DNA of 17,512 nt from Gammaproteobacteria bacterium (GCA_024639445.1 JAHEIJ010000009.1:1-17512), one strand, 5' to 3'; shown: positions 1-6,710, numbered from the stretch's first letter. Numbers and translations: made by a program. Notes: generated by a model from the letters alone, not told the origin.

Positions 1-174
1 CACGAAACTGCTTTGAAATTTGCCGCCCGGATCAAGTTAAGCCGGAATGATTTGACACAAGAAGTGGATAAGATTACACGACTCTACAATAATTTACGCT
101 ACACGGCCCACCCACCAGGTTATCTTTATGAGAACCTTGACCTGGCCGTTAAAAAATTTCAACCCACTCCTTAA
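1..174 (+). CDS. C-terminal fragment, possible DUF4129 tail of a TgpA-like transglutaminase protein (5' end outside window)
   Basis: An open frame enters from the left edge and runs 57 codons to a TAA at 172-174; the start lies outside the window. The readable peptide is mostly helical and includes ITRLYNNLRYTAHPPG followed by a short polar tail. The pattern of a helix ending in LYxxLRY close to the C-terminus resembles the DUF4129 domain that ends TgpA-type (DUF3488/transglutaminase) membrane proteins. That is recognition from pattern alone and only a small piece is visible, so the family call is tentative. The gene converges with the minus-strand gene at 359-1021. If the call is right, the whole protein would be an inner-membrane protein with a periplasmic transglutaminase-like domain. 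Confidence 0.5.
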   Translation, partial: HETALKFAARIKLSRNDLTQEVDKITRLYNNLRYTAHPPGYLYENLDLAVKKFQPTP

Positions 175-182
175 GCCTAAAA

Positions 183-208
183 TTTATAGTGGATATTATC
201 TCTATAAA
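183..208. repeat. AT-rich inverted repeat after the first gene
   Basis: TTTATAG at 183-189 and CTATAAA at 202-208 are perfect 7-base inverted arms around a 12-base loop. The structure lies 8 bases after the stop of the partial gene. It has no GC-rich stem and no T-run, so it is a poor intrinsic terminator. It could be a weak hairpin or chance in AT-rich DNA. Confidence 0.3.
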
Positions 209-262
209 GAAGATTTGAACAACATGTTGTCGTTTTCTATCTGCTTCGAAAAATAGTTTGCC

Positions 263-328
263 CTAAAGTTCCGGCATATCCGCTGGTGTGAATTTTTTAA
301 ATTTCAGAATATCTGCCAGGTTTGCCAT
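263..328 (-). CDS. possible 21-residue small ORF, doubtful
   Basis: An ATG at 326-328 (minus strand) opens a 21-codon frame starting MANLADILKFKKFTPADMPEL and ending in TAG at 263-265. It is preceded by a purine-rich GGGACAGGGGG stretch whose G-run sits about 9 bases before the ATG, which could serve as a ribosome binding site. It lies just downstream of the 220-residue gene on the same strand. I do not recognise the peptide. It may be a true small gene, the remnant of a longer degraded gene, or chance. Confidence 0.2.
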   Translation of the reverse strand: MANLADILKFKKFTPADMPEL

Positions 329-358
329 GTGATCAACCCCCTGTCCCCATTCACCTCG

Positions 359-1021
359 TTAAGAGTTTTTTACACTTAATCCGGCTCTACCCATATATTT
401 TTCCAGCGTATTGTGTTCGTCAAAAATCTGAGCGACTTTGTAAGTAAGCGGATCGACTTCAAGTGTAGTCATATCGGCCAGGGGGAGTTTCGCCTGACCG
501 TCATCAACGGACACAAGAATAAATCTTTCAATCAATGCGCCCTCATAGGAAAGATCAAACCAGTAGCTGGTTGCTGTTGAGTTCGAAAATGTCGTTGCCC
601 ATGACTCACTGAAGTCTTTCACGTGAATGCCTTCTTCATCAAAGCGGGCCCTGATGCGCAAGCGAGGATCTTCTTTCAGGAAGGCTTCTTCCGCCCGACG
701 TGTCTCAATCCATTTCCAGTCCTGTTCAGGGTTTGATGATGTTATTAAGTCCAGGATTTCTTCATAACTCATATGCCTCACGGGTTTTCTATCAGGAATC
801 ACGTATCGAGCCAGGGTAGGACTTACAAATAACAGTGTGCTAATCGACCCCAGAACAAAGGCTATCGGCTCGACGTCTTTACCGGATATCCATATCACGC
901 CGGTAAATAATGCGAGCGCAAAGAACAGAAGCCCAATTTCTCGCAGCGAGTGATTATGCTTCTTGACCCATATCGCCAGCCTGATGGTCTTGTTATTTGT
1001 TCTTATGGAATCAATGCCCAT
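359..1021 (-). CDS. unrecognised 220-residue protein with two N-terminal membrane segments
   Basis: I do not recognise the family. The N-terminus is basic and polar (about residues 1-27). Two hydrophobic stretches follow, one near residues 28-47 (IGLLFFALALFTGVIWISG) and one near 52-75 (PIAFVLGSISTLLFVSPTLA), fitting a hairpin in the inner membrane. The remaining roughly 145 residues are soluble. They begin with MSYEEILDLITSSNPEQDW and contain many acidic and aromatic residues, with no obvious catalytic motif. If positively charged segments stay inside, the soluble domain would be cytoplasmic. The start ATG at 1021 lacks a clear Shine-Dalgarno sequence, but later ATGs would remove the membrane segments. 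A TATAAT hexamer lies 72 bases upstream. The gene occupies the place where mnmG would be expected after mnmE in many relatives, and its flanks are AT-rich, so it may be an acquired gene. Coding status is likely; function is unknown. Confidence 0.7.
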   Translation of the reverse strand: MGIDSIRTNNKTIRLAIWVKKHNHSLREIGLLFFALALFTGVIWISGKDVEPIAFVLGSISTLLFVSPTLARYVIPDRKPVRHMSYEEILDLITSSNPEQDWKWIETRRAEEAFLKEDPRLRIRARFDEEGIHVKDFSESWATTFSNSTATSYWFDLSYEGALIERFILVSVDDGQAKLPLADMTTLEVDPLTYKVAQIFDEHNTLEKYMGRAGLSVKNS

Positions 1022-1092
1022 TATTAATTACACAAAATAATTTGAATAAAAAAACTTACCACCGAACTTAATCATTTTTTGTTTAGTTGTCC

Positions 1093-1098
1093 ATTATA
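1093..1098 (-). promoter_or_regulatory. candidate -10 element for the 220-residue gene
   Basis: A perfect TATAAT hexamer is present on the minus strand in the gap between mnmE and the 220-residue gene. The hexamer 17 bases upstream (TTCAAC) matches the -35 consensus poorly. It lies in AT-rich DNA, where such hexamers arise easily. If used, it would give a leader of about 65 bases. Confidence 0.35.
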
Positions 1099-1124
1099 TA
1101 AGTACTAACCTTTACGTTGAATGG

Positions 1125-2486
1125 TTATTTACCTATACAAAAACTGGAAAAGATACGGCCCAGCAATTCATCGCTGGATACCTCCCCGGTAATTTCCCCC
1201 AGGGCTAGTTGCGCCAGCCTTAATTCCTCGGCGAGTAACTCCCCGGCATGGTGTGTCTGAAGTTGCTCATTACCCTTTTCAATATGTAAACGTGCACGTT
1301 CCAATGCATCCAGGTGACGCCGCCGGGCCATGAACAGCCCATCGCTGCTGCCGTGATATCCTACATATGTCTTAAGATGATCACGCAACAGATCGATACC
1401 CTGGCCATATTTTGCAGACAGTTTTACTTTTGCCCCGATTTCATCTTCAAGTATTTCAACCTGCGCGCCTGTCAGGTCGATCTTGTTGAATACCCGCGTA
1501 ACGGGTAACTGGTGCGGCAGCTGATCAAGAATCCTTTTTTCATTATCGCTAAAGCCTGCTTGATCATCCAATAGCAACAGGATGCAATCCGCTTGTTCAA
1601 TTTCCTGCCAGGTTCGACGGATCCCTTCCTGTTCCACCACATCACTACTTTCCCGTAAGCCGGCGGTATCAATAATGTGCAAGGGCATGCCATCGATATT
1701 GATTTCTTCCTTCAGTACGTCCCGTGTGGTACCGGGGACCTCGGTAACGATAGCGGTTTCACGCCCGGCGAGGGCGTTCAGCAGACTGGATTTCCCGGTA
1801 TTGGGTTGTCCGGCCAGCACAATGCGCATACCTTCGCGTAACAACTGGCCCTGGTGGGCGGTCTCCATCACCCGATCAATATCTGCAAGTAAAAATCTCA
1901 GTTTATCGGTAACACGATCATCGGCCAGAAAATCGATTTCCTCTTCCGGAAAATCGATGGCCGCTTCGACAAACATGCGTAATTCCGTTAGCGTTTCCAC
2001 CGTGGCATGCACCCAGTCGGAAAAAACGCCCTGCAAAGATCGTGTGGCGGAACGGGCGGCCTGTTCGGAACCGGCTTCAATCAGATCGGCTATTGCCTCG
2101 GCCTGGGCCAGGTCGATTTTATCGTTCAGAAAAGCCCGTTCGCTGAATTCTCCGGGACGCGCCAAACGGGCTCCCGACTGCAGCGCCTGCTTTAATAACA
2201 AATCCATTACCATCGGGCCGCCGTGTCCCTGTAACTCCAGTACGTCTTCACCGGTAAAGGAATAGGGATTGGGAAAATACAGGGCCAGACCGGAATCGAT
2301 CACCTGGCCATCCTGATCATGAAATGTCAGATATTCGGCTTCTCTTGGGGAAGGGAGTTTACCCAGGATATTCTGCGCAATATTTGCTGCATCCGGGCCG
2401 GAAATACGAATGATACCGACACCACCTCGCCCGGCCGGGGTGGCCAGGGCGGCAATGGTGTCAGATTGATCGGCCTTCTGGATCAT
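1125..2486 (-). CDS. mnmE: tRNA uridine-5-carboxymethylaminomethyl(34) GTPase MnmE
   Basis: MnmE (TrmE) acts with MnmG to install the cmnm5 group on uridine 34 of tRNAs that read split codon boxes. From the ATG at 2486 it has 453 residues, the usual family length. The N-terminal tetrahydrofolate-binding domain begins with ATPAGRGGVGIIRISG near residue 15. A helical domain follows, with an inserted G domain showing GQPNTGKS (226-233), TTRD (253-256), DTAG (273-276), NKID (334-337) and SAK (about 357-359). The C-terminus is FSSFCIGK with the catalytic cysteine at 450. An adjacent GTG at 2489 would add one residue; the ATG is preferred although its ribosome binding site is weak. It begins 21 bases after yidC and is probably the last gene of the rpmH-rnpA-yidD-yidC-mnmE unit. 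Its partner mnmG, often the next gene in relatives, does not follow here. Confidence 0.97.
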   Translation of the reverse strand: MIQKADQSDTIAALATPAGRGGVGIIRISGPDAANIAQNILGKLPSPREAEYLTFHDQDGQVIDSGLALYFPNPYSFTGEDVLELQGHGGPMVMDLLLKQALQSGARLARPGEFSERAFLNDKIDLAQAEAIADLIEAGSEQAARSATRSLQGVFSDWVHATVETLTELRMFVEAAIDFPEEEIDFLADDRVTDKLRFLLADIDRVMETAHQGQLLREGMRIVLAGQPNTGKSSLLNALAGRETAIVTEVPGTTRDVLKEEINIDGMPLHIIDTAGLRESSDVVEQEGIRRTWQEIEQADCILLLLDDQAGFSDNEKRILDQLPHQLPVTRVFNKIDLTGAQVEILEDEIGAKVKLSAKYGQGIDLLRDHLKTYVGYHGSSDGLFMARRRHLDALERARLHIEKGNEQLQTHHAGELLAEELRLAQLALGEITGEVSSDELLGRIFSSFCIGK

Positions 2487-2507
2487 CACCCAAGCCTGGC
2501 GTATTCA

Positions 2508-4160
2508 CTAACTTTTGATCACAATCCGGGTGATATACCACTGCTGGGCAATGGAAAGGGTGTTATTCACCACCCAGTAGAGAACCAGACCTGCCGGGAA
2601 AAACAGGAAAAAAACCGTAAACACAAAAGGCAGGGCCATCATGACCTTGGCCTGTATCGGATCGATGGGGGCGGGGTTGAGTCTTTGCTGAATCAGCATG
2701 GTGGCACCCATCAGTATGGGTAACACGAAGAAAGGATCCTTGATCGACAAGTCAGTGATCCACAGGATCCAGGGCGCCTGACGCAATTCCACGCTTTCCA
2801 GCAACATCCAGTAGAGTGCGATAAACACCGGTATTTGCACCAGTATCGGCAAACAACCACCGAGTGGATTAATCTTTTCTTTTTTATAGATGTCCATCAT
2901 GGCCTGGTTAAGCTTCTGGCGATCATTGCCGTACTGCTCTTTGATGGCCTGCAACCTGGGTTGCACCTTACGCATATGCGCCATGGACTTATAACTGGTT
3001 TCTGACAGCTTGTAGAACACGATCTTGATCAGCAGGGTCAGCAAAACAATGGCCCAACCCCAGTTACCTACAAAGCCATGGATTTTTTCCAGTAACCAGA
3101 ACAGAGGTTTGGCAATAATAGTCAGAATGCCATAATCCACAGTCAATTCCAGACCAGGTGCCACGTCTTTCAGTACGCTCTGTATTTTCGGCCCGACATA
3201 CAGCTGGCTGTTAATACTCTGGCTTGACTGGGGCGCGACACGCATTTCTTCCGCAGCTTTCATTCCCAGAACATAAATTTCACGCGGCAAGGCCCGGGAG
3301 TAATAGGTATATGCTGCATCATTCACCGGCACCCAGGCACCGAGAAAATAATGCTGGATCATGGCAGCCCAACCTCCGGTTATTTCCCGGCTTAGGTCTT
3401 CATCCTCCATGGTCCCGAATTTAATTTTTTCGTACTTTTCTTCATTGCTCCAAATGACCCCACCCGTATAGGTATAGGTCGCACCCAATCCGCCGGACGG
3501 TTCTTCGCCACTACGCTGTAGTTGTTGGTAAAGATTTCCCAGCCAGGGCTGGGCGGTGGGGTTTTGAACCTGATTCTGAACTTCGATAACATAACTGTCC
3601 GGTTGGAAAACATATCTCTTGGTAAACTTCACCCCCTCCGGGCTGGTCCAGTCCAGGATGGCGCGGGTTACGCCCTGCTCATCTTTTTCAACCCGGCCCT
3701 GATAAGTGGTGTGATGATTCGGCGCCGCAACAAATATCCCATCATCGCGTGATCGCTTATTGGCAAATCCCGACTGAGCGATGAAAAGCAGGGGCAGGCT
3801 ATCGTTCATCAGACGAAACGGCACGTCGGGATCTTCCTGATCTTCCGGGTACTCAAGCAGGTCGACCTGACGCAAATCACCGCCGTGGGTGTCGATCACC
3901 GCACGAATCACATCGGTCTTAATCTCCAGTGACTCAGACCGCTGTACTACCTCATCACCTCCGGGCACCCGGGACTTGGGCTGTGCTGCGGGACGGGACT
4001 CTGCCCCCACAGGCACATCCGCCTGCGCCTTGGAAGCCGGTGTTTGCTCCGTTACGGCTGGCGTTGCGGGAGGAGGATTGACCTCTCGCTGCCAGGCCTC
4101 CCAGAGGAGAAATAGCACCAGGCTAAGGCCAACAAAAAGCAGGAGTCTTTGCGTATCCAT
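2508..4160 (-). CDS. yidC: membrane protein insertase YidC
   Basis: YidC inserts and folds inner-membrane proteins, alone or with SecYEG. The product is 550 residues, as expected for a Gram-negative YidC. Residues 5-20 form the N-terminal membrane anchor (LLLFVGLSLVLFLLW). A proline/alanine-rich linker follows to about residue 70, then the large periplasmic P1 domain to about residue 345. The conserved YidC/Oxa1 core begins near 355 with the stretch NWGWAIVLLTLLIKIVFY, then the cytoplasmic helical hairpin (SYKSMAHMRKVQPRLQAIKEQYG) and NPLGGCLPILVQIPVFIALYW. The last helices contain FFPAGLVLYWVVNN, and the tail is short and basic. The start ATG abuts the yidD stop with no gap and is preceded by a GAAGA ribosome binding site inside yidD, which suggests coupled translation. 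Confidence 0.98.
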   Translation of the reverse strand: MDTQRLLLFVGLSLVLFLLWEAWQREVNPPPATPAVTEQTPASKAQADVPVGAESRPAAQPKSRVPGGDEVVQRSESLEIKTDVIRAVIDTHGGDLRQVDLLEYPEDQEDPDVPFRLMNDSLPLLFIAQSGFANKRSRDDGIFVAAPNHHTTYQGRVEKDEQGVTRAILDWTSPEGVKFTKRYVFQPDSYVIEVQNQVQNPTAQPWLGNLYQQLQRSGEEPSGGLGATYTYTGGVIWSNEEKYEKIKFGTMEDEDLSREITGGWAAMIQHYFLGAWVPVNDAAYTYYSRALPREIYVLGMKAAEEMRVAPQSSQSINSQLYVGPKIQSVLKDVAPGLELTVDYGILTIIAKPLFWLLEKIHGFVGNWGWAIVLLTLLIKIVFYKLSETSYKSMAHMRKVQPRLQAIKEQYGNDRQKLNQAMMDIYKKEKINPLGGCLPILVQIPVFIALYWMLLESVELRQAPWILWITDLSIKDPFFVLPILMGATMLIQQRLNPAPIDPIQAKVMMALPFVFTVFFLFFPAGLVLYWVVNNTLSIAQQWYITRIVIKS

Positions 4161-4388
4161 TTATATGTCTTCTTTTTTTTCAGGTACGGGATCGTGGCCG
4201 CCTTCATGCCAGGGATGACAGCAGCCAACGCGTTTAATTGATAACCAGCCACCCCGAAACACACCAAAACGACCGATAGCAGTCTGTGCGTATTCGGAAC
4301 AACTCGGATAAAATCGGCAGTTATTGCCAAGAAACGGACTGATCAAGTAGCGATATGCGCCGATCAGGTAGATAAAGATTTTTCGCAT
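4161..4388 (-). CDS. yidD: membrane protein insertion efficiency factor YidD
   Basis: YidD is a small membrane-associated protein thought to assist YidC-dependent insertion. From the ATG at 4388 it has 75 residues. It shows the full family pattern: YRYLISPFLG near 13-21, CRFYPSCSEYA at 24-34 with paired cysteines, and CCHPWHEGGHDPVP at 56-69. The amphipathic N-terminus (MRKIFIYLIGAYR) fits peripheral membrane attachment. A GTG at 4409 would add seven residues (MGQAEET) that are not typical of the family, so the ATG is chosen. The gene overlaps the end of rnpA by 25 bases in another frame and ends exactly where yidC begins. Together they form the conserved rnpA-yidD-yidC cluster. Confidence 0.95.
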   Translation of the reverse strand: MRKIFIYLIGAYRYLISPFLGNNCRFYPSCSEYAQTAIGRFGVFRGGWLSIKRVGCCHPWHEGGHDPVPEKKEDI

Positions 4389-4744
4389 TGTTTCTTCAGC
4401 CTGTCCCACAACTTATCCAGATCTTGCAGGAAAGTGGGGTTAGCCACACGGGAAGCACCAGCTCGTACCAGTACAACAAAATCCAATCCTGCCAAGCGGG
4501 TCTGATTGTACCGGAAACTTTCTCGAATTAGTCGTTTGATTCGATTACGTATAACGGCATGTTTAATTTGCCGTTTGGGTACAGCCAAACCAAGACGTGC
4601 AATTTTTTTTCCGTTAGGTCGGGCAAGCACGGTGAGGTAGGAATTGCCGGCTTTGACCGGTTGGTCGAAAACGTACTTGAAATCCGACGGGTTTAAGAGC
4701 CTGTTTTGTCGGGTAAACCGTCTGAGAGGTTTTTCTGGGACCAA
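4364..4744 (-). CDS. rnpA: ribonuclease P protein component
   Basis: RnpA is the protein subunit of RNase P; it binds the catalytic RNA and helps remove 5' leaders from precursor tRNAs. The product is 126 residues, basic throughout. It carries the family signature RNRIKRLIRESFR at 66-78, preceded by the beta-sheet segment RLGLAVPKRQIKHAVIRN, and has FVVLVRAG near 89-96. The best start is a TTG at 4744, three bases after the rpmH stop, because no ATG or GTG exists before the conserved RLLNPSDF region. The only purine-rich stretch (TAAGGT) is very close to the TTG, so translation may be coupled to rpmH. Its end overlaps the start of yidD. Confidence 0.95.
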   Translation of the reverse strand: MVPEKPLRRFTRQNRLLNPSDFKYVFDQPVKAGNSYLTVLARPNGKKIARLGLAVPKRQIKHAVIRNRIKRLIRESFRYNQTRLAGLDFVVLVRAGASRVANPTFLQDLDKLWDRLKKQCEKSLST

Positions 4745-4747
4745 ACC

Positions 4748-4882
4748 TTAGGCGCTGAGAATCTTCCGGCCTTTGGCACGACGTGCATTGATAATGGCAC
4801 GGCCTGCACGGGTACTCATCCGCGCACGGAATCCATGGGTACGCTTGCGTTTCAGGTTGCTGGGCTGGAATGTTCTTTTCAT
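4748..4882 (-). CDS. rpmH: 50S ribosomal protein L34
   Basis: Translating the minus strand from the ATG at 4880-4882 gives a 44-residue, extremely basic protein starting MKRTFQPSNLKRKRTHGFRA and ending RRAKGRKILSA. This is the standard L34 sequence and length. L34 is a small protein of the large ribosomal subunit. The gene sits immediately upstream of rnpA, as in nearly all bacteria, and diverges from dnaA across a 259-base control region. A good promoter (TTGACA, 17-base spacer, TATTGT) lies 73 bases upstream and probably drives the whole run to mnmE. Confidence 0.97.
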   Translation of the reverse strand: MKRTFQPSNLKRKRTHGFRARMSTRAGRAIINARRAKGRKILSA

Positions 4883-4954
4883 AACTTAAACCGTTGTTTA
4901 TATATCATTACCGGTGACCATCGGGGTAGCAATGTCCACCAGAAAAGGGCCGCA

Positions 4955-4983
4955 ACAATACTTCCGAACCGCCTCGCTGTCAA
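4955..4983 (-). promoter_or_regulatory. promoter of rpmH-rnpA-yidD-yidC-mnmE
   Basis: On the minus strand, TTGACA (4978-4983) is followed after exactly 17 bases by TATTGT (4955-4960). This is a perfect -35 element and a four-of-six -10 element at ideal spacing. It points toward rpmH and would give a leader of about 65-70 bases. The region upstream contains the perfect DnaA box at 5027-5035, so DnaA could influence both divergent promoters. Confidence 0.65.
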
Positions 4984-5026
4984 CCGGATCACCGCAAATA
5001 GGTTGCTATTAGGTGAAAAAATAGAG

Positions 5027-5055
5027 TGTGGATAACTTTCATTTTCCGGTATACA
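5027..5055 (+). promoter_or_regulatory. DnaA box and likely dnaA promoter -10 element
   Basis: TGTGGATAA at 5027-5035 is the exact complement of the consensus DnaA box TTATCCACA. Fifteen bases later, at 5050-5055, is TATACA, a good -10 candidate facing dnaA. No strong -35 hexamer is visible, and the box lies in the -35 area. The arrangement fits DnaA controlling its own transcription, as established in Escherichia coli and others. The DnaA box is seen directly; its role here is inferred. Confidence 0.6.
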
Positions 5056-5141
5056 CTGCATGCTTGTCCTGCTGTCTTGGCTGGGCCAACTCTGGATTTT
5101 CCGTTTTCTTTAGTTAATTAATTTACCGGTGAGGGGTTTGC

Positions 5142-6470
5142 GTGTCTCAGTCACTCTGGGATCAGTGTCTTGATCGTCTTGAGAGCGAGCTCTCAGCACA
5201 GCAATTCAATACATGGATCCGTCCCCTGCATCCCGTTCAGAATTCTGACAACTTATGCTTGCTTGCTCCGAATCAGTTTGTGCTTGACTGGATAGACGAA
5301 AATTTTCTTTCAAGAATACAAGAACTTATCTCACAACTAAATGGCCTCGAACTTCCTGTGCGCCTGGAGATTGGCAGCCAGACAACCACCCAGCCCAATG
5401 AAAAAAAGCAGACTCAAGCCTCCCCGGCTACCTATGCCAAAAAACAACGAAATAGCAGCCTGAACCCCAATTACACCTTTGACACTTTTGTGGAAGGGAA
5501 ATCAAATCAGCTTGGGCGTGCCGCCTCCTTTCAGGTTGCCGAAAACCCCGGTAAAGGCTACAACCCGTTACTCATCTATGGGGGGGTTGGCCTGGGTAAG
5601 ACCCATTTGATGCACGCGGTGGGTAATATGCTTCTGCAGCACCACCCCGATGCCAACGTCATATACCTGCATTCTGAGCGCTTCGTTGCTGAAATGGTGA
5701 AAGCCCTGCAACATAACAAGATGAATGAATTCAAACGCTATTACCGGTCCGTAGATGCACTGCTTATCGATGATATCCAGTTTTTTGCCGGTAAAGAACG
5801 CTCCCAGGAAGAGTTTTTCCACACTTTTAATGCCCTGCTGGAAGGTGAACAACAGGTCATCATGACCTGTGATCGCTATCCTAAGGAAGTTGATGGTCTG
5901 GAAGAACGCCTGAAATCACGCTTTGGTTGGGGATTGCCTGTCGCAATTGAGCCGCCAGAATTGGAAACCCGTGTCGCTATTCTTATGAAAAAAGCGCAAC
6001 TTTCAGGAATCGACTTGCCTAATGAGGTCGCTTTTTTCGTTGCCAAGCGGATTCGCTCAAATATTCGTGAGCTGGAAGGCGCATTACGCCGGGTTATTGC
6101 TAATGCCCAGTTTACAGGTCGTCCGATCACCCTTGATTTTGCCAAGGAAGCTTTACGTGATCTTCTGGCTATCCAGGATAAACTCGTCACTATTGATAAC
6201 ATTCAAAAAACGGTCGCTGAATATTATAAGATCCGTGTTGCTGATTTACATTCAAAACGCAGAAATCGATCAATAACAAGACCACGGCAATTGGCAATGG
6301 CATTATGTAAGGAATTGACAAACCATAGTCTGCCCGAGATTGGCGATGCCTTTGGCGGTCGTGACCATACTACAGTGCTGCATGCCTGTCGCAAGATTGA
6401 AGAGTTGCGTGAAGGGGATCAACGCATGGCTGAAGATCACTCGAATTTGCTGAGAACCCTGAGTACATAA
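5142..6470 (+). CDS. dnaA: chromosomal replication initiator protein DnaA
   Basis: DnaA binds DnaA boxes at oriC as an ATP-dependent oligomer, opens the AT-rich region and recruits the helicase. The protein is 442 residues. Domain I spans about 1-75 (SLWDQCLDRLESELSAQQFN at its start). A short variable linker follows to about 105. The AAA+ domain III has YTFDTFVEGKSNQLGRAA (111-128), Walker A GGVGLGKT (147-154), Walker B LLIDD (207-211) and the arginine-rich sensor region near 304-318. Domain IV ends with the DNA-binding signature GRDHTTVLHA (406-415). The start is a GTG at 5142, supported by a GAGGGG ribosome binding site 5-10 bases upstream and by alignment of domain I. A DnaA box lies in its promoter region and two more follow its stop. 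Confidence 0.98.
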   Translation: MSQSLWDQCLDRLESELSAQQFNTWIRPLHPVQNSDNLCLLAPNQFVLDWIDENFLSRIQELISQLNGLELPVRLEIGSQTTTQPNEKKQTQASPATYAKKQRNSSLNPNYTFDTFVEGKSNQLGRAASFQVAENPGKGYNPLLIYGGVGLGKTHLMHAVGNMLLQHHPDANVIYLHSERFVAEMVKALQHNKMNEFKRYYRSVDALLIDDIQFFAGKERSQEEFFHTFNALLEGEQQVIMTCDRYPKEVDGLEERLKSRFGWGLPVAIEPPELETRVAILMKKAQLSGIDLPNEVAFFVAKRIRSNIRELEGALRRVIANAQFTGRPITLDFAKEALRDLLAIQDKLVTIDNIQKTVAEYYKIRVADLHSKRRNRSITRPRQLAMALCKELTNHSLPEIGDAFGGRDHTTVLHACRKIEELREGDQRMAEDHSNLLRTLST

Positions 6471-6484
6471 ATTTGATAATTAGC

Positions 6485-6493
6485 TGTGGATAA
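6485..6493 (-). promoter_or_regulatory. DnaA box, perfect consensus
   Basis: TGTGGATAA, the exact complement of TTATCCACA, lies 15 bases after the dnaA stop codon and 13 bases before the candidate dnaN promoter. It is in the same orientation as the box upstream of dnaA. Confidence 0.8.
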
Positions 6494-6505
6494 AGTGTCG
6501 ACAGT

Positions 6506-6534
6506 TTGACTATGAATCAACTACGATTTAATAC
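6506..6534 (+). promoter_or_regulatory. candidate dnaN promoter
   Basis: TTGACT (6506-6511) and TAATAC (6529-6534) are separated by exactly 17 bases and face dnaN. Five of six -35 bases and four of six -10 bases match the sigma-70 consensus. The DnaA box at 6485-6493 is just upstream and the near-consensus box at 6542-6550 covers the expected transcription start. The leader to dnaN would be about 170 bases and would cross the AT-rich part of the origin. Confidence 0.5.
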
Positions 6535-6541
6535 TCACAAA

Positions 6542-6550
6542 TTGTCCACA
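6542..6550 (+). promoter_or_regulatory. DnaA box with one mismatch
   Basis: TTGTCCACA differs from TTATCCACA only at the third base. It is in forward orientation, opposite to the box at 6485-6493, and lies at the expected start point of the candidate dnaN promoter. Confidence 0.55.
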
Positions 6551-6710
6551 GCCTGTACCGGCTTCCAAGCATTGTGGTGTACAGACTTGTAAGTTATGTA
6601 ACATATTGAAAAATAAGGCTAAACCTGGGTTACCCCCGGTTTATAGCTTGCCTAATAGTAACAATAACTATATTTAAAAATAATATTAATATTAAATAAC
6701 AAGGAACAAC

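Larger units (their letters stand above)
6471..6710. other. probable replication origin (oriC) in the dnaA-dnaN gap
   Basis: This 240-base non-coding gap contains one perfect DnaA box (TGTGGATAA, 6485-6493, reverse orientation) and one box with a single mismatch (TTGTCCACA, 6542-6550, forward). A GC-rich imperfect hairpin lies at 6621-6642 (AAACC and GGTTT arms around GGG/CCC). It is followed by a run of A-centred triplets at 6653-6670 and an almost pure A/T tract up to 6700, which could be the unwinding element. There is no GATC site, so control by Dam methylation and SeqA is unlikely here. A location next to dnaA and dnaN is typical for bacterial origins. The number of clear boxes is low, so the upstream dnaA promoter region may form part of a bipartite origin. 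Confidence 0.65.

Noticed and set aside
615..630. CACGTG-centred sequence resembling parS
   Set aside because: It has four mismatches in the outer positions compared with the Bacillus-type parS motif and is not palindromic beyond the core.
1289..1300. 12-base palindrome AACGTGCACGTT in mnmE
   Set aside because: Occurs once within coding sequence and does not correspond to a known site; probably chance.
1582..2265. 227-codon plus-strand open frame
   Set aside because: It lies wholly antisense to mnmE, is very rich in serine and arginine, and has no recognisable domain; it is a shadow of mnmE.
3889..4218. 109-codon plus-strand open frame opposite yidC and yidD
   Set aside because: Antisense to two confidently identified genes and of low-complexity composition.
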